The translations under genes were made by a program, and so were the position numbers. A stretch of DNA of 22,611 bases, taken from positions 1 through 22,611 of the forward strand of contig JADGCM010000009.1 of NCBI GenBank assembly GCA_015228995.1, written 5' to 3'. The DNA comes from Magnetococcales bacterium (GTDB taxonomy: Bacteria > Pseudomonadota > Magnetococcia > Magnetococcales > JADGCH01). Shown in pieces: positions 7,130 to 14,870 of this stretch (within the stretch, counting starts at the first letter, position 1; each line of letters opens with the position of its first letter). The notes beneath the pieces are model-generated. The model searched no databases, was not told the origin of the DNA, and saw only the letters and a program-made list of their open reading frames with translations.

Positions 7130-8338
7130 CTATCCCACACGTGATACCGTTGGTGCTCGTAGTCTGGCCGTAACGGCTAACGGTTCTCCCAATAACGGTG
7201 CCAAGTAGTGACGAAAGGCCGCCGTTACATCAGCGCCGCTGCTGGCGATAAATTCAGTTGGCATGGTGCGCGTCTTCCCCGCTACCTGAGACAAGGGCAC
7301 TAAACGGTAATCAACCAAGTAATTTCCAACGCGGTTGATGGTGACGCTACCACTTTCTCCCTGGTACAAGGCAAACTGCACCGCTTTCTCTCCTACCTCA
7401 CGTGCTTCGGACTGATCCACCGTGGAAACGACACCGGCAAAAGAGCGCTGCAAATAGCCCAAGGTGTCACCACGCACCCGCTTAAGGCCCAATTTGGTTT
7501 TGATCAGATTGGTTAAAAGATCGGCCAAGGCTCCAGTTCCGGATAATTGGACATTGCCATGGGCGTCTCGTTCCACCTGCTGTTGCAGTTGGGTGACGAT
7601 CGGTTGGTCGTTGGCATCGTGAATCCCTTCTGAAACGGCGATAACACAGCGACCCAGCCGGTCATACACCTGTTTGACATCGGTCAAGAACTGCTGTTCA
7701 TGAAAATTACGTTCGGGCAGATAAATCAGATGGGGACCATCGTCTGGGTGGCGGCGCGCCATCGCCGTCGCAGCGGTGAGAAATCCAGCATGACGTCCCA
7801 TGATCACAGCGACATAAACCCCCGGCAAGGCACGATTATCGAGATCGACACCCGCCATGGCTGAGGCAACGAAACGGGCCGCTGAGGGAAAACCAGGAGT
7901 GTGGTCGTTTTCCATCAGGTCGTTATCGATGGTTTTGGGGATATGAATAGCCGTTAGGTCATAGTTGGCACGACGAGCAAATTCACTGACGATGTTAAGG
8001 GTATCAGAGGAGTCGTTACCACCGATATAGCAAAACCAACGAATATTATATTGCTTTAGAACCTTAAAAATATTCGAACAATAATTGTCATCTGGTTTGT
8101 CACGCGTCGAGCCAAGTGCCGAACCCGGTGTTGCGGCGACCTGTTCTAAGTTATGCCGACTCTCTTGGCCTAAATCAACAAAATTCTCGTCGACAATGCC
8201 GCGCACCCCAAAACGTGCCCCGTAGACATGATGAATGGCTGGAAAGCGGCGCGCTTCTAGCACTGCCCCTACCAATGATTGATTGATCACTGCGGTAGGG
8301 CCGCCCCCTTGGGCAATGAGTAAATTTCCGGTTGTCAT
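7130..8338 (-). CDS. 6-phosphofructokinase, probably pyrophosphate-dependent
   Basis: The 402-residue protein is a PfkA-superfamily enzyme interconverting fructose 6-phosphate and fructose 1,6-bisphosphate in the cytosol. GGGPTAVIN near the N-terminus and GGNDS at 106-110 form the phosphoryl-donor site. Asp109, where ATP enzymes have Gly, and Lys135 in PKTIDNDL, where ATP enzymes have Gly, are the two residues that mark pyrophosphate use. Asp138 is the expected catalytic base and MGRHAG (180-185) belongs to the sugar-phosphate site. PPi use makes the step reversible. An AGGAG seven bases before the ATG is a clear ribosome binding site and lies within the 20-base gap after the giant cyclophilin gene. 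The stop directly abuts the oxidoreductase start. Confidence 0.9.
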   Translation of the reverse strand: MTTGNLLIAQGGGPTAVINQSLVGAVLEARRFPAIHHVYGARFGVRGIVDENFVDLGQESRHNLEQVAATPGSALGSTRDKPDDNYCSNIFKVLKQYNIRWFCYIGGNDSSDTLNIVSEFARRANYDLTAIHIPKTIDNDLMENDHTPGFPSAARFVASAMAGVDLDNRALPGVYVAVIMGRHAGFLTAATAMARRHPDDGPHLIYLPERNFHEQQFLTDVKQVYDRLGRCVIAVSEGIHDANDQPIVTQLQQQVERDAHGNVQLSGTGALADLLTNLIKTKLGLKRVRGDTLGYLQRSFAGVVSTVDQSEAREVGEKAVQFALYQGESGSVTINRVGNYLVDYRLVPLSQVAGKTRTMPTEFIASSGADVTAAFRHYLAPLLGEPLAVTARLRAPTVSRVG

Positions 8339-8358
8339 AGTTGCTCCTGTCGTCGTTG

Positions 8359-11300
8359 TTAAAAGGGGGTGCCAGTAAGTTGGATTTGTGGAAGAGGGGG
8401 TTGGGGGGTGAGGGGAGACAACAGGCTGGCAATCCGGTTATCGCCATAACCCTGTTGCAATGCCCGCGATAAACTGGCCGCCGCTATTGTCACACTCACA
8501 GCGGCAGAAACCCTGCTGACGTTGCCAGCTAAATCGCTCTGGACCGCCTTGATACGAGGATATTTGCCAGCGGGTAAATCTACAGCAGTGCTCCAGTTGC
8601 CCGTTGCCGCATCGACCAATAAGGGCTCACCGATCAACTCGCCAGCGTTGAGTTTGCCATCGTTGTTGCTATCGTTGAACAAAGTGAGGCTAGCTCCCTT
8701 TTCCCCTTTACCAGTGACCACGTTGCCCGTTGCTTTCAAGCCGGTTGGGGCTGCCGGAGCGATACTATCGACCGTGCATACATACGATTCTGTTGAAATG
8801 GGGCCAATATTACCGGCTAGATCCGCCTGCTGCACTTTCACTGTGTGTCCGCCATTGGCCACTCTGGCAAAAGTGACACTCCAGTTGCCTTGGCCATCGG
8901 CAAAGCCGGTGCCGATGGCCTTGTTGTTTTCAATCAGGGTCACCGCAGCTCCCGGTTCGGCACTGCTGCCGGTAACTACCAGATTGGTTGTCCGATTGGT
9001 GATATAGCCCCCATCGTCCAGCAAGGTACCACCAACAACAGCAGTCACCACGGGCGCAGTTTCCGGTGCCAACTGGTCCACGGTCAAGTAGAATGGCGTT
9101 GACGGCTCACTGACGCTACCATCGGTATTGATTTGGGTAGCGGTAATGGCGTAAGGAGCCTCTTTATGGTTTAGAGAAAGGTCGGTTTTCCACAGTCCCT
9201 TTGACGCTACCACAGTGGCCGATGGTTCCCCATCGACGAACAAGGTCACGCTTCTACCACCCGAGAAGACTGTTCCCGATAGAGTCAAGCCGCTGCTCTT
9301 GTTAGTGATATTGTCGCTCTTGGACAGGCCAGTGTCATCGTCGGTGGCCAAATCAAAGCTACCCGGTGTCTGCACCGTAACCGTCAATGCTGTCGATACC
9401 TTGCCGACCGTACCAGCCAGACTGGTCTGGAAAGCTCTAATGGCATGGCTGCCACCGGTAAGACCAGTGTGGGTTGTCCATAGACCGTCAGCGACCACAA
9501 TTGGTTCGGCGGTGACCAATTGTTCGCCCGCATCCATTTTACTATTTTTGTTGACGTCATCAAACAGCGTTACCGTAGCCCCCTCACTGCCACTGCCGGC
9601 AATGGCCACACCGGTTCCCGTCAGCAGGGTGACGTTGGTTTTGGTATCGCCGTTCAGCTGTATACCAGATGGAGCCGCTGGCACGCTGTTATCGACTGAC
9701 AACAATAGTGGTTCGGAGGCCTGACTGGTCTCGCCGTTGAGGGTCTGCTTGGCAGTAAGGGGGTGCGGCCCGACCGTCAGACTGGCCACCTTGACATTCC
9801 AACTGCCCGTCGTGGTGACGGTAGCCGTCCCAATCGCTTTGGCAACGCCACTCCCTTCCGACAAAACAACCTTGGCGCCGGGGATCCCCGTCCCGGTGAT
9901 GGTGAGCCCCTTGCTTTTGCTGGTGAGGGCGTCACCGACAACGCCGGTATCATCGCTGGCCAACAGGGCTAGCACGGCAGGAGCCTCCGGCAGTACCGCC
10001 TCATAGATGTTAAGATTCAACGCTGCCGAAACCGGGCTGAGATTGCCGGCTAAATCGCTCTGTACCGCTTTAAGGGTATGGTCGCCCACCGCCAGGGCCA
10101 CGTCAGTGCTCCATTGACCATTATTTCCTACTGTGGCGGTGGCCAACGCGCTGCCAATATCGACCTCATCGCCTTCAAACAGGTAGATCCTGGCACCTTT
10201 TTCACCCGCACCGGTGATGGTCAGGTTCTCCGTCACGCCGGTAGTATGATCGCTGCTGCTGCTGCCACTGTCATCTTCAGCAGCTAAATCTAGTTTGGTC
10301 GGGGCTGCCGGTGGTGTGGTGTCAATGGTGAGCAGCAACGCTGGCGCCGCCTTGCTGACATTACCGGCAACGTCGGCCTGGGTGGCGACGATGGTATGGT
10401 TCCCAGCTGGCAACGCCGTAAAAACACCGCTCCAGCCGCCTTCTGCACCGACCACAATGCCTGTTAGCCCATCGGTATCACCGAGAGGAGGTGTCGCTTT
10501 TAACTCGCCGCTGTCCCACCGACCATTCTTGTTTTTATCAGCGAATAGCACCACGGTGGCGCCGGCCTCGCCACGGCCACTGATGCTCAGACTTTCGGTC
10601 ACGCTAGTGATATTATCTGTTGCTGAGAGGCCAAGATCACTCTGGTCGGCCAGATCCAATCCGCTCGGGGCCGATGGCGCCGTGGTATCGATGACGACAT
10701 CCAGCGGCTCTGATGCGTCACTTAACTGGCCCGCAATAGCCTGCTTGGCAGTGAACGAATGGTTCCCTTGGCTGAGACCCGACACCTTGACGCTCCAGCT
10801 GCCTGCTGCCGTCACCGTTGCCGTCCCCTTGTTGCTGCTGCCATCGAACAGCGTTATTTTAGCACCGACTTCGCCAGTACCGGTAACGGTCAAGCCGATT
10901 TTGCCGGTGATGTTGTCGCTGCTGGAGGCACCACTGTCGTCAACGACGGCCAGATCAAGGGCCGATGGGGAGGCGATGCCTGTTGGTGTCGTCGTGGTGT
11001 TGTCAACATCAAGCGCCACCAGGAAAATATCTGGAACATTATTGGCCCCGCCGGCAACGAGGTTATCGGCGTAGCTAGCAAATGCGACCAGACGACCATC
11101 ATCCGAAATAAAAGAGTTAAGGGAGTCGTAGCGGCCTTGGGCGCCGTTGCTGGCCACATTGACGCGTACGGTCTGTTTGAGGCTCACATCGTGGATAAAA
11201 ATATCAGCCGCATCGTTGTCATCACCAGAGACTAAATTATTGGCATAACTGGTAAAGGTCACGAAACGACCATCGGCAGAGATCGAGGGCAGGCCGGAGC

Positions 11301-13059
11301 CGTCGCTGCCTTGGCTGCCATCGTTCGCCACGCTGACGCGAATGGTTTGGTTAAGGGTGCGGTCGTGGACAAAAACATCCTGTTTGCTATTGCTGTCGTT
11401 GGCAACTAGGTTATCAGCACTGCTCATGAAGGCCACGAAACGACCATCATCCGAAATGGAAGGATAGGTGGAATCGCCATTGCCCTGAACAGCATCGCTG
11501 GAAATACTGACTCGGCTGGTTTGCCCGAGGGTGCGGTCGTGGACAAAAACATCCCAAACGCCGTTATCATCACCAGACACGAGATTACTAGCCCGACTTA
11601 AAAATGCCACCCAACGGCCATCGGCCGAGATGGACGGAAAATAAGAAACGTCATTGCTCTGGCCGCCATCGCTGGCCACACTAATCCGGCTGGTCTGTCT
11701 CAGTGTGGTATCATAGACAAAAACATCTCGGTTACCATTGCTGTCGCCAGAAACGAGGTTGCTGGCGTCGCTGTCAAAGGCGACAAAATGGCCATCAGAC
11801 GAAATGGAGAGTTGCCAGGAGTGACCGTTGCTCTGACCGCCACCGTTGGCCACACTGACCCGGCTGGTTTGCCTGAGCGTGGTATCGTAGACGAAGACAT
11901 CCCGCATCCCGTTGCTGTCGCCAGAGACCAGATTGCTGGCATAACTGCCGAATGCTACCCAACGGCCATCAGCCGAGATGGACGGCAAAGAGGAGTTGCC
12001 ATTGCCCTGAACCCCACCGATACCAACACTGACCCGGCTGGTTCTGTGGCTGCTGTTATCGTAAACAAAAACATCCGCAGTCCCATTGCTATCGCCAGAG
12101 ACTAGGTTGCTAGCATCACTGACAAAGGCCACTAAGCGGCCATCGGCCGATAGCGAGGGATAGCCGGAGGCGTTATTCCCTTCGCTGCCATCTGCCGCGA
12201 TACTCACTCGGCCGATGGTGGGGGCAATGGCCGATTGAGCCTCATCCACCACAACCAGTAACGCTTCCGATACCGAGCTGGTCGCGGTATTACTTTTTTG
12301 CAAGGTACGCAGGGTGTGGGTACCGGCTGATAGGGCCACATCCTTGCTCCACTTGCCGGTGGAGGCTGAAACAGCGGTAGTTCCGAACGACTCCCCATCA
12401 TCAACGATCCCATCGTTGTTTTGGTCGTCAAACAGTGTCACCGTAGCCCCTTTTTGACCGATGCCACTGATGGTCAGGTCGCTGCTGTTGCCAGTGATGT
12501 TGTCACTGCTGGAGGCACCGCTATCGTCGCTACGATCCAGGTCAAGGCCAGCTGGAGCAGCCAATACGGTACGGATGGCAATGGTGGAGACCGGAACATC
12601 CTGGTAAGCTCCCGAGTTGCCGGTGGTAACAGCGGCGATACGATCCACCACATCCATCCCCTCTACCACACGGCCAAAGACAGCATAACCGGCATTGGTT
12701 GCACTATAGTCGAGAAAGGTGTTGTCAACAACGTTGATAAAAAACTGTGACGTAGCGCTGTTTGGATCTGAAGTACGCGCCATAGCAATGGTGCCGCGCA
12801 AATTACTCAGACCGTTACTGGCCTCGTTGCGGATCGGCGTTTGAGTTGGTTTGATGGTCATGTTGGCATTAAAACCACCCCCCTGGATCATAAAGCCAGG
12901 GATGACCCGGTGGAATATGGTGCTGTCGTAGAAACGATCATTAGCATAAGAGAGAAAATTGGCCACCGTAATGGGGGAGTGGGTAATATCCAGGGCAATG
13001 ATAATGTCCCCAAACGACGTTGCCAGCACCACTGTTTGCGGCGTTCCTCCGGTGGCCAT
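8359..13059 (-). CDS. Giant cyclophilin / beta-propeller / Ig-like repeat protein
   Basis: The 1566-residue product starts with a complete cyclophilin domain (about 8-165) bearing FHRVIPGFMIQGGG, including the catalytic Arg51, and QFFIN. An Ig-like domain follows (167-272). Seven repeats of exactly 58 residues (284-689), each centred on SISADGR-VAF and mostly SGDxNGxxDVFVYD, predict a seven-bladed PD40/TolB-like propeller. Eight more Ig-like domains (about 696-1526) have the LTITGTGE-GA-VTLF and DLAGN-S signature. Four Ig domains contain EF-hand-like Asp/Asn loops. Such proteins are normally secreted or surface-bound, yet no signal peptide is present. The ATG has an upstream GAGGGGGAG and lies seven codons after, and in frame with, the ppiA stop. 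The proline-rich last 20 or so residues come from a dispersed repeat. Function beyond proline isomerisation and adhesion is unknown. Confidence 0.9.
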   Translation of the reverse strand: MATGGTPQTVVLATSFGDIIIALDITHSPITVANFLSYANDRFYDSTIFHRVIPGFMIQGGGFNANMTIKPTQTPIRNEASNGLSNLRGTIAMARTSDPNSATSQFFINVVDNTFLDYSATNAGYAVFGRVVEGMDVVDRIAAVTTGNSGAYQDVPVSTIAIRTVLAAPAGLDLDRSDDSGASSSDNITGNSSDLTISGIGQKGATVTLFDDQNNDGIVDDGESFGTTAVSASTGKWSKDVALSAGTHTLRTLQKSNTATSSVSEALLVVVDEAQSAIAPTIGRVSIAADGSEGNNASGYPSLSADGRLVAFVSDASNLVSGDSNGTADVFVYDNSSHRTSRVSVGIGGVQGNGNSSLPSISADGRWVAFGSYASNLVSGDSNGMRDVFVYDTTLRQTSRVSVANGGGQSNGHSWQLSISSDGHFVAFDSDASNLVSGDSNGNRDVFVYDTTLRQTSRISVASDGGQSNDVSYFPSISADGRWVAFLSRASNLVSGDDNGVWDVFVHDRTLGQTSRVSISSDAVQGNGDSTYPSISDDGRFVAFMSSADNLVANDSNSKQDVFVHDRTLNQTIRVSVANDGSQGSDGSGLPSISADGRFVTFTSYANNLVSGDDNDAADIFIHDVSLKQTVRVNVASNGAQGRYDSLNSFISDDGRLVAFASYADNLVAGGANNVPDIFLVALDVDNTTTTPTGIASPSALDLAVVDDSGASSSDNITGKIGLTVTGTGEVGAKITLFDGSSNKGTATVTAAGSWSVKVSGLSQGNHSFTAKQAIAGQLSDASEPLDVVIDTTAPSAPSGLDLADQSDLGLSATDNITSVTESLSISGRGEAGATVVLFADKNKNGRWDSGELKATPPLGDTDGLTGIVVGAEGGWSGVFTALPAGNHTIVATQADVAGNVSKAAPALLLTIDTTPPAAPTKLDLAAEDDSGSSSSDHTTGVTENLTITGAGEKGARIYLFEGDEVDIGSALATATVGNNGQWSTDVALAVGDHTLKAVQSDLAGNLSPVSAALNLNIYEAVLPEAPAVLALLASDDTGVVGDALTSKSKGLTITGTGIPGAKVVLSEGSGVAKAIGTATVTTTGSWNVKVASLTVGPHPLTAKQTLNGETSQASEPLLLSVDNSVPAAPSGIQLNGDTKTNVTLLTGTGVAIAGSGSEGATVTLFDDVNKNSKMDAGEQLVTAEPIVVADGLWTTHTGLTGGSHAIRAFQTSLAGTVGKVSTALTVTVQTPGSFDLATDDDTGLSKSDNITNKSSGLTLSGTVFSGGRSVTLFVDGEPSATVVASKGLWKTDLSLNHKEAPYAITATQINTDGSVSEPSTPFYLTVDQLAPETAPVVTAVVGGTLLDDGGYITNRTTNLVVTGSSAEPGAAVTLIENNKAIGTGFADGQGNWSVTFARVANGGHTVKVQQADLAGNIGPISTESYVCTVDSIAPAAPTGLKATGNVVTGKGEKGASLTLFNDSNNDGKLNAGELIGEPLLVDAATGNWSTAVDLPAGKYPRIKAVQSDLAGNVSRVSAAVSVTIAAASLSRALQQGYGDNRIASLLSPLTPQPPLPQIQLTGTPF
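8388..8418. repeat. Partial copy of the GC-rich dispersed repeat inside a coding region
   Basis: The plus strand reads GGAAGAGGGGGTTGGGGGGT followed by GAGGGG; its reverse complement shares CCCCTCACCCCCCAACCCCC with the copy at 22561-22592 and resembles the arm at 2945-2970. It lies within the last codons of the giant cyclophilin gene and encodes the tail segment SPLTPQPPLPQ. Confidence 0.7.
10993..12210 (-). repeat. Seven tandem 174-bp coding repeats (58-residue propeller blades)
   Basis: Within the giant gene, seven units of 174 bases follow each other without length change, starting at 12210, 12036, 11862, 11688, 11514, 11340 and 11166 on the minus strand. Each encodes Arg-Val/Ile-x-Val/Ile at its start and an SxSxDGR core. 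Units 2 and 3 are the most alike (SNLVSGDSNG, RDVFVYDTTLRQTSR in both), while unit 7 is the most diverged, suggesting internal duplication with ongoing homogenisation. Confidence 0.88.
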
Positions 13060-13080
13060 TTTTGTCTCCCCCTCGCTTGT

Positions 13081-13695
13081 TTATGGCTCAGCCGTCTTGA
13101 CTGCTGTTGCCGATAAAATGCTGATCGCCTGTAACGGTACATTTTGATGAGCGCCACGGTCACCAGTTGGCACCCCAGCAATTTTATCAACAATTTCCAT
13201 GCCTTCAACGACTTGACCAAATACCGCATAGCCAAAATCGCGACTGCCATGATCAAGGAAGGCATTGTCTGCTAAGTTGATAAAAAATTGCGCCGTGGCA
13301 CTATTAATGTCCTGGGTCCGCGCCATGGCAATGGTGCCGCGCAGATTTTTTAGGCCATTATCGGCTTCGTTTTTGATGGGTGCCCGCGTTTTTTTTGGCA
13401 TGAGGTTGGCTTCCATTCCCCCCCCCTGGATCATAAAACCACGGATGACACGATGAAACACGGTACCGTTAAAAAAGCCGTCGTTGACATAGGCAAGAAA
13501 ATTTGCCACCGTGACCGGCGCCTTATCGGCGTCCAGAGCGATTTTGATATCTCCCATTGAGGTCGAAAGAAGAACCATTGGCTTTGTCCCTTTTTTTGCA
13601 GAGGCCGTCTGATCCGGCGCAGCGTACGCCTGACCGGTGATGAGGCTGACAATCAACACGAGTGCCAACCCGAATTTTAGTAGTAATCGCTCCAT
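13081..13695 (-). CDS. ppiA: Secreted (periplasmic) peptidyl-prolyl cis-trans isomerase, cyclophilin type
   Basis: The 204-residue protein has a classical signal peptide: two charged residues, a hydrophobic core LALVLIVSLI, and a probable cleavage after AYA at residue 25. The mature part is one cyclophilin domain with FHRVIRGFMIQGGG, RGTIAMAR, QFFIN and GYAVFGQVVEGMEIVDKI. It should catalyse proline cis-trans isomerisation during folding in the periplasm. It is about 64% identical (hand alignment over about 154 residues) to the first domain of the downstream giant, so the two arose by duplication. A GAGGA lies nine bases before the ATG. The TAA stop (13081-13083) is in frame with the giant, separated by seven codons. 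It is the first gene of the minus-strand unit. Confidence 0.92.
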   Translation of the reverse strand: MERLLLKFGLALVLIVSLITGQAYAAPDQTASAKKGTKPMVLLSTSMGDIKIALDADKAPVTVANFLAYVNDGFFNGTVFHRVIRGFMIQGGGMEANLMPKKTRAPIKNEADNGLKNLRGTIAMARTQDINSATAQFFINLADNAFLDHGSRDFGYAVFGQVVEGMEIVDKIAGVPTGDRGAHQNVPLQAISILSATAVKTAEP

Positions 13696-13729
13696 AAACT
13701 ATATCCTCTATCATCGTAACGAGGGCCGA

Positions 13730-13759
13730 ATTATCGCACAGAACAGGTCCGGTTGTCCA
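13730..13759 (-). promoter_or_regulatory. Candidate sigma70 promoter for ppiA and the downstream unit
   Basis: On the minus strand, -35 TGGACA (13754-13759) and -10 GATAAT (13730-13735) are 18 bases apart, and TGC just before the -10 makes an extended -10. The predicted start near 13723 gives a leader of about 27 bases. Its -35 box coincides with that of the divergent PiT promoter. Confidence 0.5.
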
Positions 13760-13781
13760 TCTGTTATCCATTTGATAGAAT
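13753..13781 (+). promoter_or_regulatory. Candidate sigma70 promoter for the PiT phosphate permease gene
   Basis: -35 TTGTCC (13753-13758) and -10 TAGAAT (13776-13781) are 17 bases apart, predicting a start near 13788 and a leader of about 36 bases. No clear PHO box was found by eye. The -35 region is shared with the divergent ppiA promoter. Confidence 0.5.
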
Positions 13782-13823
13782 AACCCCGCATGGCTTTCGA
13801 CACAATCAAAAAGGAGAACTCCG

Positions 13824-14870
13824 TTGACCATTGATCTCGCGCTTGTTCTGGCTGTACTGACGATCATTGCGGTGTTAGCTTTTGATTTTACCAATGGTTT
13901 TCACGATGCCTCCAATATGACCGCCTCGGTGGTGGCGTGCAGTGCCATGACCCCCGCTCGGGCAGTTTTGGTCGTCAGCCTTTTTACCATGATCGGTCCG
14001 TTGCTGGGCGGCACGGCGGTCGCCAACACCATTGGCAAAATCGTCACCGTTGACCACTTGCCGCCGCTGATATCGACCACCATCATCCTGACCGCCGTAT
14101 TAGCGGCCAGCAGTTGGAACCTGATTACTTGGTGGTTCGGTCTGCCATCTTCCTCTTCGCATGCACTGGTGGGTGGTTTGGTCGGCGCCACTCTGGCCGC
14201 CACCGGGTCCGACTACGTGCTATGGGGCGTCACCACCTTTGCCAGTACTGGTCAGCTGGTCGGCTTTACTAAAGTGCTGGCATCGCTGATCTTATCACCG
14301 ATCCTGGGCGGTTTGGTTGGGTTTGCCGTCTACAAAGTAGGCTACTTTCTGTTAACGTTGATCAATTCAACGTCGATCAACAAATACCTAAAATGGTCTC
14401 AATACGTGACCACTGCCGGCTTGTCCTACGCGCACGGCACCAACGATGCGCAGAAAAGCATGGGCATCATTGCTATGGTGTTGCTCCTCAATGGCTTTAC
14501 CGACCATTTCTATGTGCCAACGTGGGTCATGGTTGTCTCGGCCATTATGATTACCCTGGGCACTCTGTTCGGTGGTTGGCGCATTGTAAAAACATTGGCC
14601 TTTGGTATCTATAAAATCCGCCCGGTCCATGCCATGGAGTCGCAGCTGGCTTCCGGCCTAGTGGTGCTCGGGGCCTCCCACTTCGGTGCTCCTGTTTCCA
14701 CGACTCACGTCGTTAGCTCGACCATTTTGGGAATCGGCGCTGCCGAACGACCCAAACGCATTCGTTGGAGCATGGCAGCCGAGATCGTCATCACCTGGGT
14801 GATCACCATACCTAGTTCGGCGATGGTGGCCTTAATTCTCTACAAGTCGTTGTCTTGGTTGGTCCAATAG
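13824..14870 (+). CDS. PiT-family low-affinity inorganic phosphate permease (TTG start)
   Basis: This 348-residue inner-membrane protein has the two inverted PiT signatures: FTNGFHDASNMTA (22-34) and YAHGTNDAQKSMG (202-214). Each is followed by a second conserved segment, GLPSSSSHALVGGLVGA (106-122) and FGAPVSTTHVVSSTILG (287-303). About ten hydrophobic segments fit the family. PiT carriers import divalent metal-phosphate complexes with protons. The start is a TTG at 13824, supported by AAGGAG seven bases upstream and by the N-terminus beginning just before the first helix, as in relatives. No PhoU-like partner gene is adjacent. The last 39 bases overlap the 3' end of ccmF on the other strand. 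Confidence 0.92.
   Translation: MTIDLALVLAVLTIIAVLAFDFTNGFHDASNMTASVVACSAMTPARAVLVVSLFTMIGPLLGGTAVANTIGKIVTVDHLPPLISTTIILTAVLAASSWNLITWWFGLPSSSSHALVGGLVGATLAATGSDYVLWGVTTFASTGQLVGFTKVLASLILSPILGGLVGFAVYKVGYFLLTLINSTSINKYLKWSQYVTTAGLSYAHGTNDAQKSMGIIAMVLLLNGFTDHFYVPTWVMVVSAIMITLGTLFGGWRIVKTLAFGIYKIRPVHAMESQLASGLVVLGASHFGAPVSTTHVVSSTILGIGAAERPKRIRWSMAAEIVITWVITIPSSAMVALILYKSLSWLVQ

Noticed and set aside
10295..11074. 259-codon open frame on the plus strand
   Set aside because: It is antisense to the Ig and propeller region of the giant gene; its Ser/Pro/Val-rich translation has no domain, and the low stop density follows from the repetitive GC-rich codons of the real gene.
10993..12210. CRISPR-like periodic repeats
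   Set aside because: The period is 174 bases, similarity is spread through the whole unit, and it encodes in-frame propeller blades.
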